Below, one piece after another: positions 15,298 through 23,589 of a stretch of DNA of 64,000 bases. The notes beneath the pieces were generated by a model. The model had not been told where the DNA came from, ran no database searches, and saw nothing but the letters and a program-made list of their open reading frames with translations. Positions within the stretch are counted from its first letter, which is position 1. Every line of letters starts with the position of its first letter. The translations under genes were made by a program, and so were the position numbers. The DNA comes from Chitinophaga rupis (lineage in GTDB: Bacteria; Bacteroidota; Bacteroidia; Chitinophagales; Chitinophagaceae), in NCBI RefSeq assembly GCF_900109685.1, contig NZ_FOBB01000010.1, positions 124,001 through 188,000 of the forward strand. The letters run 5' to 3'.

Positions 15298-17268
15298 TCA
15301 CTCAAGCACCATTACAAATCCACTATTTGCATTTAAGGTAAGATCAAGCTTTTTTTGCTTTGCCGTGTTCAGAACTGTTTTTGAAAACAGCTCATCTTTT
15401 GTACCGTCTGTAAACAGTGTTGCCTGGTTTTTCCTGAATGAGGTAAGGTCAAGCGCTATTTTCCTTTCATCTTTTTCGCCATTAATACCGGCAACATACC
15501 AGCGTTTGCCGCTTCGCCTGGCTATAACAGCATATTTACCCGGGTATCCTTCCAGGAATCTCACATCGTCCCAGTTATCAGGAAGCTTTCTTAAAAGATC
15601 TTTTACATCAGCGGGTACCTGCACCATTCCTTCAGGTGATTGTGCAAAATGCTGTATGCCCGATAAGAATAAAATGGGAAGTGCCAGCTCAAAGGCGGGA
15701 GTAGTTCTTCTCGTACAGGTAGACGACGTAAGCCCCGTTAAGTTCATGGGTGTAAAATCCATCGGGTCAAATGCGTTCCTGGTGAACGGCAGCATGGCGC
15801 AATGGTTGGCTTGTACGTCAGCTGCTTTCTGGTCAAATGTTACCATCTCCATTCCATAAATTGCTTCGGCTGTCACAAGGTGAGGATAGGTTCTTTGCCA
15901 CCCTCTTGGCAATGTAGCGCCATGAAAGTTTACAAGCAGCTTATATTTTGCAGCATCATTTAGAATGTCAATGTAGTATTGGATCATGCTCCGGCCGTCT
16001 CCACCAAAGAAATCGATCTTTACGCCTTTAATACCCATTGCCTGCAAACGGCTAAATTCCTTTTCCCTTCCCTCCTTCGTAAGCAACAGGTCTTTAGGAT
16101 GATAAGTGATCGTGTTCCAGTCGCCCGCAGAATTGTACCATAGTATCAATCCAACTTTCTTTTGTTTTGCATACGCTGACAGCTCAGCTATTTTATCGTA
16201 TCCGATCTTCGTATCCCAGTTTACATCTATCAGGCAATATTGCCAGTGCATGTCAGCGGCATAGTCAACATATTTTTTTTGTTCATCGAAGGTGATGTTT
16301 TCATCCTTGCTGTTGATCCAGCTCCAGCTGGCTTTTCCGGGTTTTATAAAAGAGGTGTCTTTTAACGCTGCTGCCGGCGCCAGATCCGTGCCCAATGTTG
16401 ATTCAGCAATTGTTTTCAGGCTTCCGATTGCAATAATACGCCAGGGTGTAAGCCAGGGCTTATTGTTTTCCGGTAAATAGCCCCTGCCTGTAAACACCTC
16501 TCTGGGATCGGCAAAGCCAATTGAATAAACAGCCGAGGCCGAATCATTGATCAATCTTGTACCGCAATAAGTACCATCCAGTGCTGCTTCAGTGATCAAC
16601 ACCCAGGTATCATTTGTTTTAAACAAAGCAGGGTACACCCAGCCTGACTTTAACGGCGATACCGTACCAACAGGAATATCCTGCAAATAATGTTCTTCAT
16701 AAGACGGGTGACAGTGTTCGAAGCCTGTTTTTGCTTCACTCATAGGTTGCAGCCAAGCCCTTGTTCCCTTATCAAATGCAAATGAGGAATGTTCCTTAAC
16801 GATCGTTTCATTATTCTTTATCCAGGGAAACCGGTACCGGAAAGCCACTCCATCATTGGATAACCTGAAAATGATGTCCATTTTCTCCTTTTCACCATTC
16901 GTAAAAGACATCACCAGCTGATTGGCCTGGTAAAGGATGCTGCTTTTTTTTGCATTCTTCGTTTGGTAGCTGTCTGTTATACGTACCGGTTTTGATGCAG
17001 TGACCAGCTTCATGCCTTGTGTAAAATCATGTCCCTTCATCATCAGCCCTAAAGCCGAAGGGTGAATGACATCAACGCCGGATCTCTGGATCCCGTACTG
17101 AATTTCACCGGAAGCTGATAAGGATACGTTTAGTACAATGGACTTGTCCGGGCTTTGTAATTGAGCAACCTGCTGTGCTTTTAACGGATTCATTATTCCA
17201 CCCCCCCAGCCATTCATGCCGATCAGGAGCCAAACTAAAAGGATTGTGTTCTTAAAACTCATTTTCAT
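15298..17268 (-). CDS. GH97 glycosidase, probably retaining (alpha-galactosidase-type)
   Basis: A 656-residue protein with a signal peptide of about 31 residues (ending K-A-Q). The N-terminal beta-sandwich (about 33-290) carries G-V-D-V-I-H-P-S-A-L-G-L. The barrel follows, with C-L-I-D-V-N-W-D near 345 and G-V-K-I-D-F-F. Asp419 in K-I-D-F-F stands at the position where retaining GH97 enzymes have an Asp nucleophile, whereas inverting members of the SusB type rely on glutamates elsewhere. The residues V-T-A-E-A-I-Y-G follow in the next strand. This favours alpha-galactosidase-like activity (inference). It heads the minus-strand series leading to 6090, and its start is about 70 bp downstream of the GH74 copy B terminator. 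Confidence 0.87.
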   Translation of the reverse strand: MKMSFKNTILLVWLLIGMNGWGGGIMNPLKAQQVAQLQSPDKSIVLNVSLSASGEIQYGIQRSGVDVIHPSALGLMMKGHDFTQGMKLVTASKPVRITDSYQTKNAKKSSILYQANQLVMSFTNGEKEKMDIIFRLSNDGVAFRYRFPWIKNNETIVKEHSSFAFDKGTRAWLQPMSEAKTGFEHCHPSYEEHYLQDIPVGTVSPLKSGWVYPALFKTNDTWVLITEAALDGTYCGTRLINDSASAVYSIGFADPREVFTGRGYLPENNKPWLTPWRIIAIGSLKTIAESTLGTDLAPAAALKDTSFIKPGKASWSWINSKDENITFDEQKKYVDYAADMHWQYCLIDVNWDTKIGYDKIAELSAYAKQKKVGLILWYNSAGDWNTITYHPKDLLLTKEGREKEFSRLQAMGIKGVKIDFFGGDGRSMIQYYIDILNDAAKYKLLVNFHGATLPRGWQRTYPHLVTAEAIYGMEMVTFDQKAADVQANHCAMLPFTRNAFDPMDFTPMNLTGLTSSTCTRRTTPAFELALPILFLSGIQHFAQSPEGMVQVPADVKDLLRKLPDNWDDVRFLEGYPGKYAVIARRSGKRWYVAGINGEKDERKIALDLTSFRKNQATLFTDGTKDELFSKTVLNTAKQKKLDLTLNANSGFVMVLE

Positions 17269-17335
17269 AACTATGTGACTTACAATTTTATCAACTCCAA
17301 AAATTATTATGGCGATCCATCCTGTACATGAAACA

Positions 17336-17361
17336 GGGAATGCTTCGCTGGAAGCATTCCC
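17336..17361 (-). terminator. Terminator hairpin after GH74 copy B
   Basis: A perfect 11-bp stem (GGGAATGCTTC / GAAGCATTCCC, 4-base loop) lies 21 bp beyond the GH74 copy B stop codon. It has the same stem as the terminator at 4603-4628, and the flanking ATCCATT.CCCGGG is also shared. It probably separates GH74 copy B from the GH97-led operon. Confidence 0.85.
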
Positions 17362-17382
17362 GGGAAATGGATAAAAGATCTG

Positions 17383-20220
17383 TTAATGAACGATCAGCTT
17401 CTTCGTGAAGCTGGATCCATTTGAATCTATTGTGACAATGTAAAACCCTGCATTCAGCCGCGAATCAATCTCTATCTTGTTACCGCCCTGCGTTTTCCTT
17501 TCATAAAGCATTCTGCCCTGGTTATCATAGATCCTCACGATCGCGTGTTCTGAAATCTCCTTCAGCAGGATGGTAAACCTTCCCTCACTGGCAGGATTCG
17601 GATAAATGCTAACAGCATCTTCATTCACGCTGATTTTCTGTGATATGCCGGCAGCTGAAGTATCGCTCACTCCTGCCCGGGAGTCTCTCATTAAAGAGCC
17701 GGTCAGGGTAATGTTAAAGGTCTGCGTGCTTTTGCATCCTCCGCTGTTGGTGTAGGTAGCCACGTAGTTCCCTGCCTGGCTGGATTGGACATTTGAAATA
17801 TATACTTCCCGCGTAGCTGCGCTAAAATTATTTGGCCCGGTCCAGCTCCAGGAGCCACCCTGCGTGGGCTGAGGACCAAACTGCACGCTGCCACCTGCAG
17901 CTAAAGAAGCATTGGCTGTCTGCTGCCAGGTTCCGTTATTAATATTTACATACGGTGTGATGGCAGTGGGCGTACAGGCGGCAGGCTCCCAGTAAATTAA
18001 ACCTCTTCCGCCGCCGGCGCTCATATATACCCTTCCGGCAACGTTCATATCGCCGATCAGCAATGGCGCGCCTGCAAACTCGTGGGCGTCGTCATTCAGC
18101 CTGGTCCAGGTAGCACCCTGGTCTGTTGATCTGAAAAGCCCTGTTACGCCGGAAACTGTTCCCCAGATGAAAACAGTAGGATAGCTGGCGCCTGATACCG
18201 CCTTTCCTATGCCAATTGTTTTACAATAAGTTACATTTGAAACATTCGTATATGCCGCGCCGTAGTTGGTTGAATATTTTAATCCATTGCGGCCAAGCGG
18301 TACCCACACATGCCCTTCGCGGCCCGGTACGGTCCGGATCAAAGCCGGTTCCCACGGGTAATTCGCGGTTGACGCACCCGGCGTGCCTGCCAATGAAAAA
18401 CTGACTCCTTTATTGGAGCTCCGCAACATCTGTCCGTTGTTTGGAATGTATATATAAAAATAGTTTGCGTTCACCTGGTCGGCAACCGGAGCAGCATCTC
18501 CGAGGGATACACCTGAACAGGCAGACCAGCTGGCGCCGTTGTTGGTAGTATACCAGGTAGTGGCAGAACCGCCGGGGCAATGCAGTATAGTACCTCCGTC
18601 AGCGCTGACAGCAACCCTTCCTCCTGCACCCTTACTGGTGGAGGCCCCTGTCCATGTAGCACCTTTATCGTTGGAATAGTAAACAACATTTCCCCCGTTG
18701 GAAGCTCTTACGACTTTGCTGGTGTTGCCGGCAGCATAAGCAATGCTCTGGTTGTTCCCGTCTGAAGGAGTAAGCTTCTTTGACGGATAAGAAGTCAGCG
18801 GCTCATGTACAAAGCCTGTTACATCTCCAAAGGAAGAAATAAACGGCCCTCCCGGAATGCTTGTCCCGTCAAGCAATGCGGTTTCTTCAAGCCCGATCAC
18901 ATCGTATTTCCATGAAGGATTTGCGGCTGTAATATCGGAACAGGTATATACGCCGCCGCCGCCAATTACCCGCACTTTTGAAAGATTGGACTGGTCAAAC
19001 TCGATACAGTCCATCCAGTTAACTGCGCCTCCCACAGTCCATCCTATGCCATTACTATCATAGGTGGCGTTTGTGCCGTTCTTAAGCGTCCAGCTGGATC
19101 CGCCATCGGTAGTGAGGAAAACAAAATCGCCCCAGCCGGTACCAAACTGGTTATTCCAATACAGGCCACAGGAAGAAACTATTACCCGGTTAACATTAGC
19201 CGGATCAATACTTACACCTCCGTATGCATAATCCTTTGAAGAAACGGGGGTAACGTTTGTCCACACACCGGTAGCCGTGTTGAGCTTATATACCTTCCCA
19301 TCTCCATTACTGGATTGCGGACCTGCATCATCCGAATAGGTAACATACATGGTAGTACCCTGCAGCGCTGCGCGGTGCGGCATAAAGCTGGTGGTTGCTG
19401 AAATGGCGGTAAAGGTGGCGCCTCCATCCGTGCTCTTATAAATATTCGCGCTTCCGGTGCGGGAAACGCCTATGTACATGGTTTGCGAGGCTCCGCCCAC
19501 TACGGCGCCGGAAGGATCAAAAAGTACAAAACATATTCCGTTCTCATTAGGCGTGGTAGTTACACCGTTCCAGGCAAGGTTCCAGGTAACGCCGGCATCC
19601 GTGCTTTTCCATAATCCGTTAGCCCGGGTGCCGCAGAATAAAATGTTGCTGTTTTTAGGATCTACTGCAAGACGTTCTCCGTTCCCCCGTCCGTTCCCAT
19701 TTCCATGCGCTTTAAATTTAGCCGTAACATCTGTATAGGTGAAAGTATTTCCTTTGTCCGTGGATTTCAATATAGCCGTTCTTCCGTTGTTGATATAGGA
19801 GGTACCGCAGAGCATATAAACGTTATTGGCGTTCTGCGGATCCAGCGCCAATGCTTCTACGCCAACAAATCCATTTTCCGATTCGTTAAGCCAGTCGAGC
19901 AGCTGAACCCATTTATTGTTCGCTGCATCCCAGCGGTAAGCCCCGCCCACATCTGTGCGGCAGTACCTGTCGCCGGATGTTTTGTGGGTAACAATACCCG
20001 TTACAAATCCGCCGCCGCCAACAGGCGCATTCTTCCAGACATAACCGTTGGTCTGCGCCGCCACTTTATAGCCCGGAAACAGAACACTCAGGAGCAGTAA
20101 ACAGAGACAGGCAAGTTTCTTTTGCCTGAACTGCAGGAATACCCGCGGGGATGTAAAAGATCTGAAGACAAAAGGCAGCGTACCCTTTGGTTTAAGTGAT
20201 GTTGGTAATTTTGGTTTCAT
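17383..20220 (-). CDS. GH74-family xyloglucanase-like protein with Ig-like domain and T9SS sorting domain (copy B)
   Basis: A 945-residue paralogue of the protein at 1786-4581. The signal peptide ends near V-A-A-Q (about residue 56). The catalytic propellers carry R-T-D-V-G-G-A-Y with Asp90 and G-D-V-T-G-F-V-H with Asp466, the two expected carboxylates. The Ig-like module and the type A sorting domain are almost the same as in copy A, apart from an insertion of about a dozen residues before Y-P-N-P. The propeller part is clearly more diverged, so the two enzymes may differ in subsite preference. Export by type IX secretion to the cell surface is expected. The gene faces copy A across the left block and keeps homologous flanks and terminator. 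Confidence 0.88.
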   Translation of the reverse strand: MKPKLPTSLKPKGTLPFVFRSFTSPRVFLQFRQKKLACLCLLLLSVLFPGYKVAAQTNGYVWKNAPVGGGGFVTGIVTHKTSGDRYCRTDVGGAYRWDAANNKWVQLLDWLNESENGFVGVEALALDPQNANNVYMLCGTSYINNGRTAILKSTDKGNTFTYTDVTAKFKAHGNGNGRGNGERLAVDPKNSNILFCGTRANGLWKSTDAGVTWNLAWNGVTTTPNENGICFVLFDPSGAVVGGASQTMYIGVSRTGSANIYKSTDGGATFTAISATTSFMPHRAALQGTTMYVTYSDDAGPQSSNGDGKVYKLNTATGVWTNVTPVSSKDYAYGGVSIDPANVNRVIVSSCGLYWNNQFGTGWGDFVFLTTDGGSSWTLKNGTNATYDSNGIGWTVGGAVNWMDCIEFDQSNLSKVRVIGGGGVYTCSDITAANPSWKYDVIGLEETALLDGTSIPGGPFISSFGDVTGFVHEPLTSYPSKKLTPSDGNNQSIAYAAGNTSKVVRASNGGNVVYYSNDKGATWTGASTSKGAGGRVAVSADGGTILHCPGGSATTWYTTNNGASWSACSGVSLGDAAPVADQVNANYFYIYIPNNGQMLRSSNKGVSFSLAGTPGASTANYPWEPALIRTVPGREGHVWVPLGRNGLKYSTNYGAAYTNVSNVTYCKTIGIGKAVSGASYPTVFIWGTVSGVTGLFRSTDQGATWTRLNDDAHEFAGAPLLIGDMNVAGRVYMSAGGGRGLIYWEPAACTPTAITPYVNINNGTWQQTANASLAAGGSVQFGPQPTQGGSWSWTGPNNFSAATREVYISNVQSSQAGNYVATYTNSGGCKSTQTFNITLTGSLMRDSRAGVSDTSAAGISQKISVNEDAVSIYPNPASEGRFTILLKEISEHAIVRIYDNQGRMLYERKTQGGNKIEIDSRLNAGFYIVTIDSNGSSFTKKLIVH

Positions 20221-20465
20221 AAAGGTTATGGTTTAAGTAAAATTGTGTGGAGAAAACTGATACAACGAAATACGCTACCCCTGCCTGGGTGTTTGATGAC
20301 AGGGCTGACAACCTGTCATTATACCGGGATAGCCCCAGGAGGCTTAGCGGGAGCAGACGTATTTTCATAACGGGAATTGTTCTTTTACTGAATGTTGTAA
20401 AACTACCCGGCTATTCTTTAAGAGGGGGGCGTTAAATGTTGCAGATCATGGGGGGAAATGTTTCA
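20221..20465 (-). repeat. Duplicated 5' flank of GH74 gene, copy B
   Basis: This flank aligns with 1510-1785 when both are read toward their GH74 genes. A 58-codon frame in the gene direction (start 20368, beginning M-K-I-R-L-L-P) and a 62-codon frame on the other strand (20247-20435) both overlap it and both have partial counterparts in copy A. It is therefore unclear whether either is expressed. The adjoining 20466-20641 holds no gene I recognise and separates this divergent region from the response regulator's 3' end. Confidence 0.7.
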
Positions 20466-20641
20466 AATGCTGGTTTTCATAGGGATTTCACGGGTAAACT
20501 TCTTTACCGGCCCTTTTATTCCGGTATCGGCATGCTGTGAAGACGACCGCGAAATATCACTTTATTTTCGCCTGATCCCAACTGCTACTCTGTCATGCTC
20601 GATTTTCGATCATTACTGATGAACGGGGGTTTATTCATCAC

Positions 20642-21343
20642 TCATTTAATACCGAGCTCCCTGAAAAAATGTTCTTTATAGTTAGCGCCAATAGGCACTT
20701 CCGTTGATCCGATAAAAACGCGGTTACCTTCTATATGGCCTATTTTGTTTTTATTGATGATAAAGGAACGGTGAAGGCGGATAAACAGCGGCTTAGGTAA
20801 TAATTCTTCCAGCGCCGTGAATGTAATGGCAGGTTTTATAACACCGTTATTGGTTACAATCTTTACACTATTGCCCCAGGCTTCTGCAAATAAAATTTCC
20901 TCAAAATTGATTTTGTAGATCTTTCCTTCTGACTTTAAATAGGTAAAGTTTTCTGCAGGTACTGCTTCTGTTACCTTATTTTTCGGTTCCAGCTTTTCTC
21001 TTGCCTTGTCAACTGCGATAATAAAGCGTTCCAAAGAAAAAGGTTTTAACAAATAATCGCAGGCGGCAAGATCAAAAGCTTCATGAGCAAATTCTTTGTA
21101 AGCAGTCGTAAATACCACCAGTGGTGGCTTAGCCAGCGTTTTCATAAACGACAAACCATCCAGCACCGGCATATTGATGTCTAAAAAAATGAGATCAGGG
21201 AGTTTGTTTTGAATAACGCGTTTGGCTTCCAAAGCATTGCTGCAGCTGGCCAGCACTTCTATTTCGGGCAGAAAAGCACAATAATTTTCCAGGATCTTCC
21301 TGGCAATGGGTTCATCATCAACAATCAGGCACTTCATCTTCAT
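20642..21343 (-). CDS. LytTR-family response regulator
   Basis: A 233-residue regulator. The receiver domain (residues 1-120) has the acidic pocket D-D-E near 9-11, phospho-acceptor Asp55 in F-L-D-I-N-M-P, and Lys near 101 in L-L-K-P-F. After a linker of about 20 residues, the C-terminal LytTR DNA-binding domain (about 140-233) shows F-I-R-L-H-R-S-F-I-I-N. Its start codon overlaps the stop codon of the sensor kinase gene (ATGA), so the two are translationally coupled. LytTR proteins bind direct repeats in promoters. The target is unknown; the nearest candidates are the GH74 flank and the small membrane protein gene. Confidence 0.93.
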   Translation of the reverse strand: MKMKCLIVDDEPIARKILENYCAFLPEIEVLASCSNALEAKRVIQNKLPDLIFLDINMPVLDGLSFMKTLAKPPLVVFTTAYKEFAHEAFDLAACDYLLKPFSLERFIIAVDKAREKLEPKNKVTEAVPAENFTYLKSEGKIYKINFEEILFAEAWGNSVKIVTNNGVIKPAITFTALEELLPKPLFIRLHRSFIINKNKIGHIEGNRVFIGSTEVPIGANYKEHFFRELGIK

Positions 21344-22347
21344 GGACGTTTTAATGACAATATTACTGAATAGCTTCTCTCTGACCGCGCTATTTTCAAT
21401 TCATGCCGGTTGGGATACAGCAGGTCCAATCGCTTTTTTACACTTTCCATTCCAAAACCGGAATGCGCTTTTGAGGATGCCGGCATTAACATTGGCGGGG
21501 AGCAGGAATTTTTAACCGAAAAGAAAATGGAATCCTCTTCAGCTCTTAGCACAACGTCAATAAATATCTTCTCATCTTCGTTATTCTTTGAATGTTTGAA
21601 TGCGTTCTCCAGGAATATGATCAGCAACATGGGTGCAATGGTGACAGATGCATCTATTTCCTCCTGCATTTCCAGCGACAGCAATAGTCTTTCTTCCAGC
21701 CTTATTTTTTCAAATTCCACATAGTTTTTCAGGTAGTTCACTTCTTCCCGTAGGGGTACAAATACTTCTTTGGCTTCATAAACAGAATAACGTAATAAAT
21801 CTGATAACTTCAAAAGCAATCCAGGTACTTTTTGATGGTCTGTAAGGGATAGTCCATACAAATTATTCAGCGTGTTGAATAAAAAATGCGGGCTGAGCTG
21901 CGCCTGCATGAGCTGCAGCTCGGTTTTGCTTTGCGCAAGCGCTGTTTGTGCAGAATGGATGTTGCGCCTGATCCGGTAGCGCACCAGGCTTATGATTATT
22001 GCCATGAAAGCATTTACCAAAAACAAGGCGATGATGGTAAAGAAAAAATAATTGAACCGGGTATGTTCAATCATTTTATTGACAAAGAAGCCAATTAAAA
22101 ACAGCCCTATAAGAACGCCTGCGATCAACACAGTAAGGGTTTTATTGAAGGTGCGATCACCGGATTTATACCATAGCCTGGCTGCATACCTGCCGGAGAG
22201 TAATCCCGCCATTATGATGGCAGTGATTCCTGTGGCAAACTGGAAAGCAGCTTCGGGCATTCCCAGCTTAAACAACCAAAGGAATAGTACAAAAATGCAA
22301 ACGGCTATCAATGCCCAAATCAGTTTTTTCTTCAGGGAACTATTCAT
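21340..22347 (-). CDS. LytS-type sensor histidine kinase
   Basis: A 335-residue membrane protein with about four predicted transmembrane segments in residues 10-130, no large periplasmic sensor, then the His_kinase domain. His154 in L-S-P-H-F-L-F-N-T-L-N is the phospho-acceptor of the PF06580 class. The ATP-binding region has L-E-N-A-F-K-H (about 238-244) and a G-F-G-M-E-S-V-K-K-R block near 300. Such kinases pair with LytTR regulators, and here the partner gene overlaps by four bases. The lack of an extracellular domain suggests sensing of a membrane or internal signal. A divergent promoter region of about 215 bp separates it from the membrane protein gene at 22564. Confidence 0.93.
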   Translation of the reverse strand: MNSSLKKKLIWALIAVCIFVLFLWLFKLGMPEAAFQFATGITAIIMAGLLSGRYAARLWYKSGDRTFNKTLTVLIAGVLIGLFLIGFFVNKMIEHTRFNYFFFTIIALFLVNAFMAIIISLVRYRIRRNIHSAQTALAQSKTELQLMQAQLSPHFLFNTLNNLYGLSLTDHQKVPGLLLKLSDLLRYSVYEAKEVFVPLREEVNYLKNYVEFEKIRLEERLLLSLEMQEEIDASVTIAPMLLIIFLENAFKHSKNNEDEKIFIDVVLRAEEDSIFFSVKNSCSPPMLMPASSKAHSGFGMESVKKRLDLLYPNRHELKIARSERSYSVILSLKRP

Positions 22348-22563
22348 TCATTGTTGTTTCTGGTGCGAATGTCTGTTTTTTTAATGTTTTTTTCCTCCCG
22401 GTGCTGACAAACAAGCTCCCGGAATGCACAAACATACCATTTTGACTGATGAACCGTATTTCGCCATTGCTTTCCGGGTTTCCGTCCCGGAATCATTAGC
22501 GCTGGTCCGGATTGCTTCTTTTTAAGATCAAAACACGCCAGCTTGCAGTAAAATTATTTCACT

Positions 22564-23028
22564 ATGCAAGTTTTACGCTTTATACCTGATCTTTTCAAAA
22601 GGGACTTTGAACGTTATGAAGGTGTTCCTAAAATAAATATCTATTTACTAAGGCTGCTTTTCTTTTTGATGTTTGTATTTGTTACCTATGACTCCTGGTC
22701 ATACATCCTTCAGCACAAAGGGCCATGGAACAATTTGGAAGCCGCAGCCTGGTGTATGTGGGGTTCGTATTCTGCTATCTCTTTTATTGGTGTTATTCGT
22801 CCGTTAAAAATGCTGCCCATTATATTATTTGAGGTTATTTATAAAGTGACCTGGCTTATGGTAGTGGCTTATCCTTTATGGATAAAAAATGAGCTGGCTG
22901 GTTCTTCCGCAGAGGGAATGACCAATGTTTTTATGTGGGTTATTTTACCTATCGTGGCCATGCCATGGGGGTACTTTTTCAAAACGTATATTTTAGGAAA
23001 AGCCATACGTTCCCGTAACTCCGCCTGA
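22564..23028 (+). CDS. Small integral membrane protein of unknown function
   Basis: A 154-residue protein with four hydrophobic segments (about 27-46, 63-80, 85-105 and 122-142). Short charged ends include a basic C-terminus. I do not recognise the family, and no catalytic motif is visible. It is transcribed divergently from the LytS/LytTR pair and could be one of its targets, by analogy with small membrane proteins next to LytS-type systems (inference). A bidirectional terminator separates it from the convergent lanthipeptide-type gene. Confidence 0.7.
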   Translation: MQVLRFIPDLFKRDFERYEGVPKINIYLLRLLFFLMFVFVTYDSWSYILQHKGPWNNLEAAAWCMWGSYSAISFIGVIRPLKMLPIILFEVIYKVTWLMVVAYPLWIKNELAGSSAEGMTNVFMWVILPIVAMPWGYFFKTYILGKAIRSRNSA

Positions 23029-23056
23029 TTTCCAGGTAAGCATTGCTGCATAAAAC

Positions 23057-23089
23057 AGGCCCCGTTGCTGTAATGCTCCGGGGCCTTTT
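23057..23089. terminator. Bidirectional terminator
   Basis: AGGCCCCG (23057-23064) pairs with CGGGGCCT (23079-23086), followed by TTTT on the plus strand and TGTTTT on the minus strand. It lies between the membrane protein gene (+) and the small precursor gene (-). Confidence 0.88.
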
Positions 23090-23121
23090 ACTGGTCTTTT
23101 TATCAATAAGTTGTTTTCTGC

Positions 23122-23274
23122 TTATATAGTCCGGCAAGTGAACATAGTGTGTATAGGATCACAAGGATTGTCCGGATCAGCAGTAAGCCTTTTCTGGATG
23201 GCAACCTTTGGGCCGGATAAGCTGCTAATTTTGATTTTCCCTAATTGCAGTTTTTGTGCTGTTTTCTTTTTCAT
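23122..23274 (-). CDS. Class I lanthipeptide-type precursor peptide (orphan)
   Basis: A 50-residue peptide starting M-K-K-K-T. Residues 9-19 (K-L-Q-L-G-K-I-K-I-S-S-L from residue 8) match the Bacteroidota leader pattern L-x-L-x-K-x-x-I-x-x-L exactly, as in pinensin-like class I lanthipeptide precursors. The C-terminal half holds two cysteines (38 and 47) and threonines at 31, 43, 46 and 49, enough for ring formation. No LanB, LanC, protease or exporter gene is in the window. The gene is monocistronic and shares the terminator at 23057-23089 with the convergent membrane protein gene. It is short and easy to miss. Alternatively it may be a precursor of another RiPP class using the same leader motif. 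Confidence 0.7.
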   Translation of the reverse strand: MKKKTAQKLQLGKIKISSLSGPKVAIQKRLTADPDNPCDPIHTMFTCRTI

Positions 23275-23364
23275 AAGATGTGATTAAACAGTTAAACAAA
23301 GAAGGATAATTACTGAAGTTACAAAAGACGCCTGTTAACCGCTATCCTGTAAAAAAGGGATATT

Positions 23365-23431
23365 TGGAAAACAGCATATTGATCATTTTGCAAACGTCCG
23401 GTGCCGTCCATGATCATAATTAGTCCATATA
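23365..23431 (+). repeat. 68-bp imperfect repeat, copy 2 (partner at 1283-1350)
   Basis: Same orientation as copy 1, with GCATATTG.TCATTTT.CAAA, CGTCCGGTGCC and CATAATTAGTCCATATA conserved. It lies upstream of the GntR regulator gene. A third copy of the GH74-flank element follows 35 bp later. Confidence 0.65.
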
Positions 23432-23465
23432 CGGCATCGTCAACCAACCTTTTCAAAATGTCAAT

Positions 23466-23512
23466 GCAGTATTGGACGGATGGCCCCGGGAAGCTTAGCG
23501 GGAGCACAGATA
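23466..23512 (-). repeat. Third copy of the GH74-flank core element
   Basis: Read on the minus strand, this segment contains GTGCTCCCGCTAAGCTTCC followed by CGGGGCCATCC. It matches the core of both GH74 flanks (around 1614-1653 + and 20362-20323 -). The translation in one frame (L-P-x-S-x-x-G-x-S) is similar in all three. It is intergenic here, between the lanthipeptide-type gene and the GntR gene. Confidence 0.55.
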
Positions 23513-23570
23513 TCATTCACCCACTAACAGAATATTTTTCCGGAAAATATTTTTTTATTCCAAAATTTAG

Positions 23571-23583
23571 TATGTTTGAACAT
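23571..23583 (+). promoter_or_regulatory. Putative GntR operator, site 1
   Basis: The 13-mer TATGTTTGAACAT, within the larger inverted repeat GTATG-N10-CATAC, lies just before the GntR start codon at 23590. The reverse complement of the same 13-mer occurs at 24386-24398, immediately before the ROK kinase start. This suggests autoregulation. Confidence 0.65.
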
Positions 23584-23589
23584 TCATAC

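Noticed and set aside
23401..23589. Longer N-terminus for the GntR protein
   Set aside because: It would code through repeats and the putative operator, and GntR proteins start just before the winged helix as at 23590.
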